From Panicum virgatum (taxonomy: Eukaryota > Streptophyta > Magnoliopsida > Poales > Poaceae): a stretch of 64,000 nt of DNA. Location of the stretch: contig NC_053142.1 of the NCBI RefSeq assembly GCF_016808335.1, positions 1,128,541 through 1,192,540 of the forward strand, read 5' to 3'. The position numbers were made by a program, and so were the translations under genes. Under the pieces are notes generated by a model. It ran no database searches, was not told the origin of the DNA, and saw only the letters and a program-made list of their open reading frames with translations. Of this stretch, positions 42,155 through 53,434 are shown in pieces (the first letter of the stretch is position 1; every line of letters begins with the position of its first letter).

Positions 42155-44257
42155 ATGGCCAAGATGGGTGGTTCGCCGCCTCACTTCGAGGGAAAGAACT
42201 TTGCTTATTGGAAAGTTCGCATAGCCGCATATCTTGATGCGATTGCCCCCGAAGTGTGGTTGGCCACTAAGACCGGGTTCACCGAAACTCCCACCACCGA
42301 ACAATTAAAATGGAATGCCAAGGCTAGAAATGCAATTTTCGAAGCTATTAGTGAGGAAGTCTTTGCTAGAGTTAATGGCATGGACTTAGCAAGTGATATT
42401 TGGAAGGAGCTCATTGAAATTCATGAAGGTTCCACTAAAGTTCGTGAGCAAAATTATCACTTGTTTAGAGCTAAGTATGATTCTTTTAAAATGCTAGCTC
42501 ATGAAAATTGCAATGATACGTACTCTTGCTTGAATGTCATTGTCAAGGACATTAATGCACTTGAAATATCTAAAATTGACAGTGCCTCCATCAATCGCAA
42601 GATTCTCATGCTCCTCCCGAAGCCCAAGTATAACATCATCAATGCTATGCTTCAAAAGGAGAATCTTGACACAATGGAAGTAGGAGAACTTGTGGGCGAA
42701 ATTCGCGCTCATGAGATGAGTATCCTTGGTATGTCCGAAGAGCCAACTTCAAGCAAATCAATTGCTCTAAAGACCAAGGCAAACAAAGCCCACAAGCTCA
42801 AGATGATCAAGCAAGATTCAAGCTCAAACAATGAAGAAGATGATCATCATGAAAGCTCATCCGATGTTGAAGATGATGGAGAGCTTGCTCTCATGATGAG
42901 AAAGTTCACCCGCTTGAATGACAAGATCAACAAGAAGGGTTTCAACTTTGACTCTAAAAAGGGAATGTTCCGTCCAATGGATGTCAAGAACAAAATTTGC
43001 TACAATTGTGGAGAAAAAGGTCACATCCGTCCAAATTGCCCCAAGCCGGACAAAAGAAACAAGGACAACAAGAGCAAGCATCGCCATGATTCAAGCGATG
43101 ATGAAGAAGAAGAAAGGAAAAACAAAAACAAGAGACTTGGGAAGAAAAAGAGCCATGACAAGAAGACCAAGCTCTTCCCAAAGAAGAAAGGGCACACCAA
43201 GAGAAGCTTCTTGGTGGAAAAGCAAGAGTGGGTGACCGATGTCTCATCAAGCGAAGAATCAAGTGATGAAGAAGACATAGTCACCATCGCCCTCACAAAT
43301 GAAGAACCATCACTACCTCCACCTCCAATGTGTCTCATGGCCAAAGGTAACTCTAAGGTATGTGAGAGTGAAGATGATAATGATGATGAGCTTGACCCTA
43401 ATGAGTTTGCTAACCTCATCAATGAGTATACATCCGTTATCAAGAGGGAAAAGGGCAAAGTCAAGGTTCTTGAGAGCACTCGTGCCAAGTTAGAGCTTGC
43501 CCACTCCGATTTGCTTGGCAAGTACAATGACTTGCTCAAAAAGCACAATGAGTCACTTGTACTTGCTAAGCAAGTCGAAGAGAGCCACAAAAAGCTTAAA
43601 CAAGAGCATAGGGAGTTGGCTCACAAGTATCAAGAACTTGAATTTGCCTATGAAGCAATTGACCCAAGTCTTGAGAACTTTGCTCATGAAACTATTGAGA
43701 AGGTCAATGCTTCTACTTCATGTGATGACCTACTCATTAATGCAAATACTACTAATGCTTTGCCCGAGCTTGCACCTTCTAGGGAAAAGGAATTGATGGA
43801 TCAAGTTGCAAGCCTCAAGAGTAGTGTGGAGAAGCTCTCAAGAGGAGAATACATCCACAAAGAGATTCTCTTCAACAATGCCCGTGACTATGGCAAGAGA
43901 GGTCTTGGTTCATTTCCGGAGCCAAACATAGCTACTACTCCTTCTCCGGAGATCAAGATTAGCTTCATCAAGGAAGTTGGATCATATTGCCAACATTGCC
44001 AAGTCACCGGGCACCACACTAGGGAGTGCACTTTACCATCACGTCCTCTTTCTAATTTACCCAAGAATTACTCTTCGATGTTTCAAAATAACCATTTTCT
44101 CTTGAGTAAAGTGAAGGGCAAGGTGAAGGCCAAATTCATTGGCAAACTCACTAAGGAGTCAAAGAAGAAGCTCCCCAAGCAACTTTGGGTCCCAAAAGCT
44201 CTTGTCACACATGTGCAAGGCCCAAAGCTTGTTTGGGTTCCTAAAACTCAAAAGTGA
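42155..44257 (+). CDS. gag: Sirevirus gag polyprotein
   Basis: A 700-residue intact frame starting MAKMGGSPPHFEGKNFAYWK. The N-terminal 200 residues are the copia gag domain (YWKVRIAAYL, EIHEGSTKVREQNYHLF). An acidic Ser/Asp/Glu linker follows, and then a CCHC zinc knuckle CYNCGEKGHIRPNC at about residues 282-295. A Lys-rich stretch and a Glu/Leu coiled coil (about 430-510) lead to a second CCHC-type knuckle CQHCQVTGHHTREC at about 612-625. Gag forms the virus-like particle and binds the RNA. The size and late second knuckle fit Sirevirus gag, longer than in other copia elements. The stop TGA at 44255-44257 is 16 nt before the pol frame opens, in a different frame, so pol expression needs frameshifting, splicing or reinitiation. 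Confidence 0.92.
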   Translation: MAKMGGSPPHFEGKNFAYWKVRIAAYLDAIAPEVWLATKTGFTETPTTEQLKWNAKARNAIFEAISEEVFARVNGMDLASDIWKELIEIHEGSTKVREQNYHLFRAKYDSFKMLAHENCNDTYSCLNVIVKDINALEISKIDSASINRKILMLLPKPKYNIINAMLQKENLDTMEVGELVGEIRAHEMSILGMSEEPTSSKSIALKTKANKAHKLKMIKQDSSSNNEEDDHHESSSDVEDDGELALMMRKFTRLNDKINKKGFNFDSKKGMFRPMDVKNKICYNCGEKGHIRPNCPKPDKRNKDNKSKHRHDSSDDEEEERKNKNKRLGKKKSHDKKTKLFPKKKGHTKRSFLVEKQEWVTDVSSSEESSDEEDIVTIALTNEEPSLPPPPMCLMAKGNSKVCESEDDNDDELDPNEFANLINEYTSVIKREKGKVKVLESTRAKLELAHSDLLGKYNDLLKKHNESLVLAKQVEESHKKLKQEHRELAHKYQELEFAYEAIDPSLENFAHETIEKVNASTSCDDLLINANTTNALPELAPSREKELMDQVASLKSSVEKLSRGEYIHKEILFNNARDYGKRGLGSFPEPNIATTPSPEIKISFIKEVGSYCQHCQVTGHHTRECTLPSRPLSNLPKNYSSMFQNNHFLLSKVKGKVKAKFIGKLTKESKKKLPKQLWVPKALVTHVQGPKLVWVPKTQK

Positions 44258-44273
44258 ATTCTCATGTGTGTAG

Positions 44274-47200
44274 GTGAACTACAAAGCCGGTGGAAAACAT
44301 TGGGTACTTGATAGCGGTTGCTCTCAACACATGACCGGCAATGATAGCATGTTCACCTCTCTTGAAGACCCCGGCGATCATGAACATGTCACCTATGGTG
44401 ATAACTCAAGGGGAAAAGTTTTAGGTTTGGGTAGAATAGCAATCTCTAAAGATTTATCTATTTCTTATGTTTTGTTTGTAGAAGCACTTAGTTTTAATCT
44501 CATTTCTATTGCTCAATTGTGTGATCTTGGACTAACGTGTACCTTTGACAAGAATGGTGTTGTAGTAACTCTTGAAGAAGACAAGTCAATGGTATTCACG
44601 GGGTTTAGGCATGGCAACATCTATTTAGTGGACTTCTCTTCAAAGCAAACAAGTACCATGACATGCCTCTTCACCAAGTCTTCTCTTGGGCAGCTTTGGC
44701 ATAGAAGAATTGCTCATATTGGCATGAGTAACCTCAAGAAAGCCCACAAGAGAGGGATGATCACTGGCTTGAAGGATGTCACGTTTGACAAGAACAAGCT
44801 ATGTAAAGCATGTCAAGCCGGGAAGCAAGTTGCAACACATCATCCCATCAAGACGATGTTGTCTACCTCCAAGCCGCTCGAGCTTCTACACATGGATCTC
44901 TTTGGTCCAACTACATACAAGAGCATTGGTGGTAACCTCTATTGCCTAGTAATTGTTGATGATTATTCACGTTACACTTGGGTCATGTTCCTAGGCGATA
45001 AGGGTGAAACTCCGGAAATCTTCAAGACTTTTGCAAGAAGAGCTCAAAGGGAGTACAGCTCCCCAATTGTGAAGATCCGGAGTGACAACGGCACCGAGTT
45101 CAAAAATATGAAGATTGAAGAATGGTGTGATGAAGAGGGCATCAAGCATGAGTTTTCCGCCACCTACACGCCTCAACAAAACGGAGTGGTGGAAAGAAAG
45201 AACAAGACACTCATCACCCTAGCAAGAGCAATGTTGGATGATTATGGCACGTCCGAGAAGTTTTGGGCGGAAGCAATCAACACGGCGTGTCATGCATCCA
45301 ACCGAGTATATCCTCACCGACTCCTCAAGAAAACTCCATATGAGCTCATCACCGGGAAGAAACCTAATATATCATACTTTCGAGTCTTTGGTTGCAAATG
45401 CTTCATCTACAAGAAGAAAAGGCTCGGTAAGTTTGAAAGTAGATGTGATGAAGGTTTCTTTCTTGGTTATGCATCAAACTCCAAAGCATATAGAGTATTC
45501 AATCAAACCTCCGGGTTAGTTGAAGAAACATGTGATGTGGAGTTTGATGAATCTAATGGCTCCCAAGAGGAGGTTGTTGGCTATGAAAATGTAGGTGATG
45601 AGGAGATTGATGAAGCTTTGAAGAATATGTCCATTGGGGATATCAAGCCAGAAGAGGTGCATGAAGGCAATGATCAAGGGGGAGGACCTTCCTCATCTAC
45701 ACCAAGCACCTCCACGGCGCCCCAAGTGGATGAAGATCAAGAAAAAGATGATCCACTACCTCAAGAAGATGTCCCAACACCAACACCCCAAGTCCAAGAA
45801 CAAGAAGAGCAAAGTGTTCCACAACAAGCACAAGTCACACAAGATCCACCCCAACAAGCATCCACGCAAATACCGCTAGTGAAGCATGGTCGCATCTCCA
45901 AGGATCATCCAATTGGTCAAATCATTGGTAGTCCTTCAAAGGGAGTAAGAACTCGCTCTAAGCATGCTTCATTTTGTGAACATCACTCGTTTGTTTCTTG
46001 TATTGAACCCACTAGCATAGAGGAAGCGCTTGAGGACTCGGATTGGGTGATGGCCATGCAAGAAGAATTGAACAACTTCACCCGCAATAAAGTTTGGGTC
46101 CTCGAAGCTCCTCCAAAAGACAAGAACATCATCGGCACCAAGTGGGTCTTTCGAAACAAGCAAGATGAACATGGGGTGGTGATACGCAACAAAGCAAGAC
46201 TTGTGGCAAAAGGGTTTTCTCAAGTCGAAGGTTTGGATTTTGGTGAAACTTTTGCTCCGGTCGCAAGACTTGAAGCTATCCGCATCCTTCTTGCTTACTC
46301 TTCACATCATAACATTAAGTTGTATCAAATGGATGTGAAAAGTGCATTCTTAAATGGCGTTATTAACGAACTTGTTTATGTTGAGCAACCTCCCGGGTTT
46401 GAAGATCCGAGGAATCCTAACCATATTTATAGGTTGCACAAGGCACTCTATGGGCTCAAACAAGCTCCAAGGGCTTGGTATGAGAGGCTTCGTGACTTCC
46501 TAATCATGCAAGGCTTCAAGATCGGGAGGGTGGACACCACGTTGTTCACAAAAGACGTCAACGGGGATCTTTTCATTTGTCAAATTTATGTTGACGATAT
46601 TATCTTTGGCTCAACTAATGATTTACTAAGCCATGAGTTTGCTACCATGATATCTAGGGAATTCGAGATGTCCATGATTGGCGAATTGACCTTCTTCCTT
46701 GGTTTTCAAGTCAAACAAATGAAGGAAGGGACATTCATCCATCAAAGAAAAGTATACTAAAGATATCTTGAAGAAGTTCAAGATGGATGAGTGCAAGCCA
46801 ATCAAGACACCCATGGCAACCAATGGGCATCTCGACTTGGATGTGGACGGTAAACCGGTTGATCAATCCCTCTATCGTTCTATGATAGGGTCTTTGCTTT
46901 ACCTTACCGCATCTAGGCCCGATATAATGTTTAGTGTGTGCTTGTGTGCCCGCTTTCAAGCTAACCCAAAGGAGTCACACCTTTCGGCTGTGAATAGGAT
47001 CCTTCGGTATCTCAAGCACACCCCTAGCATAGGCTTGTGGTACCCCAAAGGCGCTAGTTTAGATCTCTTGGGATACTCGGATTCGGATTTTGCCGGAAGC
47101 CATGTGGATCGCAAGAGTACCTCCGGGGGTTGCCACTTGCTTGGGCGTTCTCTAGTTTCTTGGTCAAGTAAGAAGCAAAATTCCATGGCTTTGTCCACCG

Positions 47201-47541
47201 CGGAAGCGGAATATATAGCGGCCGGTGCATGTTGTGCCCAAATCCTATATATGAAGCAAACCCTTTTGGACTTTGGTGTGAAACTAGATAGGATTCCACT
47301 CCTTTGTGACAATGAAAGTGCCGTAAAAATTGCCAAGAATCCAGTTCAACACTCTCGCACAAAGCACATTGATATTCGCCATCACTTCTTGCGTGATCAC
47401 GAAGCCAAAGGAGACATATCTCTTCAAGGTGTGAGATCCGAGGAGCAATTGGCGGATATCTTCACAAAACCATTAGACGAGAGTACCTTTGTTAGGCTAA
47501 GGAATGAGCTTAATGTGTTAAATGCGGCAAACGTCATGTAA
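44274..47541 (+). pseudogene. pol: Sirevirus pol (protease, integrase, RT, RNase H) with one frameshift
   Basis: Order and motifs are copia-type: protease [15 protein letters not shown]-pre-integrase HHCC finger ([23 protein letters not shown]); integrase catalytic D, D, E in [17 protein letters not shown] and [10 protein letters not shown]; reverse transcriptase ([42 protein letters not shown], catalytic YVDDIIFGS); RNase H (YSDSDFAGSHVDRKSTSGG, STAEAEYIAAGACC, HIDIRHHF). The first frame ends at 46758-46760. The second runs in a different frame to the stop at 47541. One extra A in an A-run near 46747 explains the break, which falls between RT and RNase H. All catalytic residues I can check are present. 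The frame opens just after TAG at 44269-44271, not in frame with gag. Confidence 0.9.
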
Positions 47542-48175
47542 GTTGCCATGTCATATAGAAAAATGCATACATATAGGACACTTGTCTAACCATGGTAAGA
47601 TAGTGATGAGCAAGGGTTTAGCTAGAGGTGGTGGTCCACTTGTTTTCCTCTAGGCTTGTAGAAAGGCTCATCATGAAGAAGCTTCCCGTGGGTTCAAACT
47701 TGACAAGTAGATCTTAATTTCTTGTTATGCATTTCTTGTCATATAGATGTGCACTTCATGTTTACTTTACTTTCGCATGTGGTTGTAGCTTGCATTATCA
47801 TTGCATGCGTAAGGGTCACAAAGGAGGTCACTTGATGAAAATGAGACTTGTTTCATATACAAGATCTTAATTCATGAAAAGTGAAAAGAGCAAAGTGTTA
47901 GGTGCGTTATTGCCTAGTGAGTCATGTCATAATGAGTTTGAAGCTCTCTATCTTCAATATTCCTATGACAAGGCTCATACATTTTATTTGGCACTTTGTC
48001 TCTCTTGCGGCTTTTCCTTGTGTTTAAAAAGAAATTTATTTAAGCAAGTGTGCTATCCTATTTATTTTGAGGGGCAAAGTCGCCTATGCAAGTCCATTAG
48101 CTTGAGTTTATTTGAGTTTTATAAGTTTATTGGACTTTGCATAGAAGAGTGAGCTGAGTGTGGGGTTTTTGGCTT
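47542..48175 (+). other. Sirevirus spacer between pol and the internal motif array
   Basis: About 630 bp without coding features. It is typical of the gap between pol and the third ORF in Sireviruses. Confidence 0.5.
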
Positions 48176-48490
48176 CACCGGTTAAACCGACGTTCAAAGG
48201 ATCTATACCCATCGGTTTAACCGGCGTTACTAAAGTTGGGTCTCAGCTCAGGCAGTTTCAGGAGTTTAACCGACGTATACAAAAGTCAGAGCATCGGATC
48301 AACCGGTGATCATAAGTGCAGATCAGACCAAGCAATCAACCGGCGTTTTGATCAATCAACCGACGAGTTCACTTTTGGCATCATCGGTTCAACCGGCGTT
48401 CAAAAACAGATCTGGCAGAATCTCGGGTGAACTTCATCGACGCAATCAACCGGCGTTCAAACCCTACGCGTCGGATCGACCGGTGTTAAA
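48176..48490 (+). promoter_or_regulatory. Second CACCGGTTAAACCGACG-type motif array, internal
   Basis: CACCGGTTAAACCGACG (48176), CATCGGTTTAACCGGCG (48211), GTTTAACCGACG (48263), CATCGGATCAACCGGTG (48292), then TCAACCGGCG, TCAACCGACG, TCGGTTCAACCGGCG and TCGGATCGACCGGTG up to 48484. Same motif as in the LTR but in a non-LTR position, 450 bp upstream of the ORF3 ATG. A possible internal promoter or enhancer for ORF3; function not shown. Confidence 0.6.
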
Positions 48491-48934
48491 GAAAATCGCG
48501 GGTCCCACCTGTCATATATGTGTCTTGTGCGGGCCGCGGTTTCTCCTTCCTCCTCTGTTTCACCCGACTCATCTCACGCCGCCGCCGCTCCACAGCCACC
48601 TCCACGCCGCCTTCCCTTTGCGCCGCCGCCGTTCTTCCACACCGCCGCCGTGCGCCCGCGCTGCCACCGCCGACGTGCGCCCGCGCCGTTCTCGCACGCT
48701 CGCCGCACCGCCGTGCCACGCCGCGCCACCCGCACAACTGTTCTGCGCCGCCTGCAGCCGCCATCACCGCCGCCTGCACCTCACGCCACCACCACTGCTT
48801 TCCTCACAGCCCACACAGCCACGCCGCCTCTCCCACACGCCTTGCATCGCACGCAGCCGCTCCGCCTTCGCCTTTCACGCCGCAGCAGCACCCAATCAAC
48901 GCTCACCAGGTGCTCGACAAATTGCTTGTTCGAG

Positions 48935-51427
48935 ATGGGTCGCGAGAAGAGAAAGGGAAAAGAAGTTGTGGTCGAGAAGCCCGCTTGCAATCGGACTCGT
49001 GCAGAGAAGGAGGCCGAGAGGGCCGAGATGGTGGCCAAGGCTGCCGAGGAGCAGGCATCAGGCCGTGCTCATCCGTTCCAGATCAGGGAGGACCCCAGAG
49101 GCAGAGGCAGAGGCAGAGGCAGGGGTATGGGCAGAGTGAGAGGTGCCAGGGCCACCAGAGCCGCGACAGCAGCAGCAGCAGCGACAGATTCAGATGGTTC
49201 TGACTCAAAGGCAGCACAGTCAGAGGGGCAGAGTTCTCCACAGCAGTCTTCTGAGAGAGGTTCCCCGCCAGCGATAGAGCGTCGCACTGGACCGAGGACT
49301 CGGGGAGGACACCAGCCACAGGAGCCCCGCAGGTCAGCAGCAGCAGCAGCAACTCGCAGAGCCGAGGCCCTAGAGGCCGAGCGCGCAGTGTTCCGTATGG
49401 ACACTGTTGTGCGTCTGGAGCCAGGTGTGATGCTCCAGAACTTGACCCGAGCCAATGCGGCCAAGGTCAAGAGGCTCAGGTGGAGTGTTGAGGAGGAGGT
49501 CTGGTTCCCAGTGACCCGAGACAGCAGAGTCGACAGGAGGTTCTGGACTCTGCTATAGGCCAGCTTCTACGAGACTTTCCAGCGGAGGGGCCACCGGATC
49601 TTCCAGCACAGGGTTCTTGACTGGGTCTCACTGAGGACAGCCGCAGGGGGAGCAGACATGAGAGCACACTTCGCTCACTTCAGAGGACTGCCCAGGCTGC
49701 TAGAGATGGAGCAGAACCGTTATATCGAGGACTGGGTCAGAGTGTTCTACGCCACAGCTTGGATAGCTCCCGAGCGCAGAGCTGTGCACTTCATGTTTGG
49801 AGGGCAGGACTTTGGTTTGTCGAGGGCGACCATTGCTGGTATACTTGGAGTTGACCTGGTCGACGTCTCGCTGCACGAGAGGGTTTACGGGGACTCAGAT
49901 CCACCCCGCAGGGCGATGGTTGGCGGGATTGCTCCTTCCCACGAGGCGATCACTCAGTGCTTCCGCCAGCCGTTCCCAGCCTCTTACGCCAGAGTGCCGA
50001 GCTTGCTGACTCTAGAGGCTTACGCTGTTCACATGGCACTCCGGAGGACTCTGTTACCGAGGAGTGGCTACCCAGAGGGGTTCATAGGTTTGCAGCAGCT
50101 CTTGCTCCTACACATCCTCACTCACGAGCCATTTGATATAGTTGACTTTATTCTGGCTGAGATCGAGGATGTAATCACTGATGGGATGGGTGTGGTGCGA
50201 CAGTTTCCTTATGCGCACTGGATCAGTTACATATGCTCTATGATAGTGCCAGCAGAGTCACCCATCAGCGCCCCTTACCGTCACGACGAGGCTCCCAGGT
50301 TCCTTGTCTACCGACCCACAGCTCCACAGGACAGGAGGAGGGGCAGACACACAGATAGAGCAGCGATGGCTCGACTGTCACCGGAGGTTCAGGCACGAGT
50401 GGCAGAGGAGGATGAGGCACTCCTGGCAGCAGAGGCACAGCTTCCCGGGGGAGATGATGAGATTCACTGGTCTGAGCTTGAGTCAGGCTCCTCCGACGAC
50501 GTAGAGTACTTTCCTTCAGCTGCCCCAGCCAGTCACGACCACGAGGCAGGAGGTTCCGGAGAGCCAGCTCCTCCGACTTCAGCAGCTGCTACAGTCTCTA
50601 AGTCCCAGGTGACTCAGCCGTCCGAGCTCACTGTACTACTACAGCAGCTCGTAACTCAGCAGAGGGAGGACAGACTTGCTCAGGAGGAGGCCAGGAGAGC
50701 CCATGAGGCCCAGATTGCAGCTATTCAGAGAGCCCGGGAGCGTGCAGCGACAGAGGAGCGTTTTGTCGGCCTCATTGACAGAGTTTCACAGAGGACAGAC
50801 GCTCAATTCCAGCAGATGCAGCAGGGCATGATGGCGATGTTCGGGATGATCTCCCAGCTTTACTCTCACACCGGACTCGCCCCACAGCAGCAGCAGCCCG
50901 GACTTCAGGGTGTAGGAGCACCTCAGCTTGCAGTCACACCAGCTCCTCCTCCTCCAGCCCCTACTGCAGCTCCAGCTACCACAGCGACACCGGAGACCAC
51001 GTTCACGATGTCCGCACTCTTTAGGTCTGCCGGTCGTCCGCTCTTTTCACCACTGCCAGTGACCACACTCTTACAGGACACACCTTCAGCGGTTCAGTCG
51101 GTCGCCCTCCCTACATCACTTCAGGCAGCACCTTCAGGGGCAGGAGCAGTAGAGGAGACCCTGTTTCCACAGTCGACGCAGCCGGCAGCCTCAGCGGTCA
51201 CTTCTTCAGATATTGATACTTCTTCTGCTGACCCGGTTACGACTTCTACGGATCCTCTACCAGGCAGTACCAGCACGAGAGCCTCCACGACAGTCACTCC
51301 CCCGGTGAGCTCAGACCCAGACCAGCAGCTTCCGTCTGTCACCGAGGGTGAGGGTTCTCCGTCCGACGACGACGACGACGACGACCCGGACCGCTTCCTC
51401 GCCGTACCACGACAGCCCGACCCGTAG
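48935..51427 (+). pseudogene. Sirevirus ORF3 ('env-like', plant transposon protein domain), one nonsense codon
   Basis: From the ATG at 48935 (MGREKRKGKEVVVEKPA) one frame runs 830 codons to the stop at 51425-51427, interrupted only by TAG at 49556-49558 (codon 208). Layout: basic Lys/Glu head, GRGRGRGRGMG repeat (about 55-65), Ala/Arg-rich linker, then a globular part (about 210-455; YIEDWVRVFYATAW, FMFGGQDFGLSRATIAGILG, GFIGLQQLLLLHILTHEPFD) resembling the 'putative plant transposon protein' domain seen in Athila/Sirevirus extra ORFs. A Gln/Glu coiled coil (about 565-640), Pro/Ser/Thr-rich tail and a final Asp run follow. No signal peptide or clear transmembrane segment is visible, so the old 'envelope' label is not supported here. 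Function unknown. Confidence 0.85.
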
Positions 51428-51439
51428 CTCGCCTTTTGG

Positions 51440-51740
51440 TGCCTTGATGCCAAAGGGGGAGAGGTGTTAGGGGGAGCCACAGAGTTAGGGGGAGGGTAGA
51501 GCTAGAGAGAGCTCGTAGTTATCAGGACTTTGATTCTTTGTATCATTTGGTGTTAATTCATGGATATGTACATTTGTCGCTTGATTATGCCGTTCTTTGA
51601 GACATATCTATGAATTTCGTTTGAGCCGTTGAGCTCTTTGGTCCTGCTTTCGAGTTTTGCTTGTGTTTATCCTGTTTTATCTTTCTCGCTCTCTCGTTAT
51701 TTATGTTTGTGTTGTCATCAATCACCAAAAAGGGGGAGAT
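51440..51740 (+). other. Multiple purine tracts and the polypurine tract before the 3' LTR
   Basis: AAAGGGGGAGAGG (51449), TTAGGGGGAGCC (51468), TTAGGGGGAGGG (51486) and finally CACCAAAAAGGGGGAGATTG, whose last two bases start the LTR at 51741. Repeated AGGGGGAG words upstream of the true tract are a Sirevirus hallmark. Confidence 0.88.
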
Positions 51741-53429
51741 TGTAAGCATCTAGGCCCTCAAGGTATGTTTCGGTGATTAATGACAACCATTATTGTGACT
51801 AATGAGTTTGTGCAGCTTAATAGATCATTATCGCTCATTTGGTCATATGTCAAAAGAGGCCCCTCAATTTCGGTTATTCTAAAAGGCGATCTCGGTTTTG
51901 AACTTATATATGTCAAGGCTAAGGATCTTTCTAGTCCTAAGTGTCACAAGGTTGAGAAGGACACTTAGGTTAGTATAGGTTTTATAGTTTTGTAGTGATC
52001 GCACTATTAAGAGGGGTTAAGGCTTAGTAACTTGAGCATGGACATGGTCATTTGAAAATGGATGCACACTATGGTCACTCAGGTTTCTAGAAGTTCAAAT
52101 AAGTGGTTCTCAAACTATATCTCAAGAATATTTGGATTTCATTCAAGACTCAAATCAAAAAAGACAAAATCAGAAAAAGTCTATACACCGGTTTAACCGA
52201 CGCTCTCAATTTTCTATACGTCGGTTAAACGAAGTCAGCAGAGTCTGGACAATTTCAATACACCGGTTAAACCGACGTGTTTGAAATTAACGTCGGTGCA
52301 TTAGTCCAGAGTTGGTTTTTCCAGGGTATTTCAAGTTCTATACACCGGTTAAACCGACGCTGTTTAAATCAAGACGTCGGTGCAATTGACCAGTGAGATG
52401 GTTTTTTCAAAGGAATTCAGAAGTTGTACTCACCGGTTAAACCGACGATAGGTTTGAGTTAACGTCGGTGCAGTTGTCCAGAGACTTGGTTTTTCAGCTG
52501 ATCAGTGGACAACTACACTCACCGGTTAAACCGATGATACGTCGGTTAATCTGCCCAAGTTGTAACGGCTAGTTTTCAGAAGAGGCAGTTTACATTCACC
52601 GGTTAAACCGACGATGACTATTGGAGGGACGTCGGATTAACCGGCGCTACGCAGTTTTCTGGCAGCTTTTCTCCAACGGCTCTATTTGTGTGAGCTGCCT
52701 ATTTATACCCCTCCAATGGGTCATTTCGCCCACTTCTTGACACCAGGCAACATCCAAACATTCATACTATAGTCAAGAGCCACCTTGAGCTTCATTCATT
52801 CACATACTTGTGTATTCAATCAATCAAGAAGCAAGATTAAGGACTTGAGTAGAGAGAAGCTAGTGTGCATCCGTTCTTGGTGATCGGTTCTTGCTCAAGT
52901 GAAGGCCTTAGCTTGTTACTCTTGGTGATTGGCATCACCTAGGCGATCTTGGTGATCGAGGTGTTTCTCGCGGAGCTTGCCAAGGATTGTGGGAGCCCGG
53001 AGAAGAAGATTGTACGTGGCTTGATCTCCACCACGCCGGGATGGTGAACGGAGACTCTTAGTGAGCGCCCTCGTCTCGGTGACTTGGGAGGTGACAAGAC
53101 TCTTTGTGAGTGTCACAACGTGGATTATGGGTGTGTGCCGACACATCGATACCACGGGGAAAAATCTGGTCGTCTCTTGTCCACTCTCTTTATTCAAGCA
53201 TTTTCTTTCATGTAATTTATTCATGTGCTTGACTTAGAGATCATAACTTAGCTCTACATTGCTAGGCTTTACTTCTCGTTTTATCTCTCTTAGCTTGTGT
53301 AGGTAGCTTAGTTATCCGGTTGGTGAATTGGTGCCTTACTAGCTTTGCATAGGTTAAGGTTGCTTTACTTCGTTTTAGAAATTGAAAAAGGCCCAATTCA
53401 CCCCCCCTCTTGGTCCATCGATCCTTAAA
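51741..53429 (+). repeat. 3' LTR of the Sirevirus
   Basis: 1689 bp, about 20 differences from the 5' LTR. Some lie in the motif array (5' copy CCAACG and CGTCAG against CCGACG and CGTCGG here). There is an extra 2 bp near 53105, and the last bases read CCTTAAA instead of CCTTACA. Same TATA-like region as the 5' LTR. Confidence 0.95.
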
Positions 53430-53434
53430 ACCTC
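53430..53434. repeat. 5-bp TSD of the intact Sirevirus, right
   Basis: ACCTC, as at 40408-40412. Confidence 0.9.

Larger units (their letters stand above)
40413..53429 (+). mobile_element. Complete Ty1/copia Sirevirus retrotransposon
   Basis: 13,017 bp: 5' LTR (40413-42098), PBS, gag, pol, non-coding spacer, ORF3, polypurine tract, 3' LTR (51741-53429), 5-bp TSD ACCTC. Sirevirus membership rests on the size, the third ORF after pol, the multiple AGGGGGAG words before the 3' LTR, the conserved CACCAAAAAGGGGGAGA tract, and palindrome-type motif arrays in the LTR. The two LTRs differ at about 20 positions in 1.69 kb by eye (about 98.8% identity). At the rice rate often used (1.3e-8 per site per year) this means roughly half a million years or less. 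Defects are few: one frameshift in pol and one nonsense codon in ORF3. It inserted into an old Tekay LTR. Confidence 0.95.

Noticed and set aside
43021..43590. Long minus-strand ORF (189 aa, Ser/Leu-rich)
   Set aside because: Exact antisense of the gag linker and coiled coil; its composition mirrors Lys/Asp/Glu codons on the other strand.
48935..51427. Retroviral envelope protein
   Set aside because: No signal peptide, transmembrane segment or glycoprotein pattern is visible; the position alone gave rise to the 'env-like' name.
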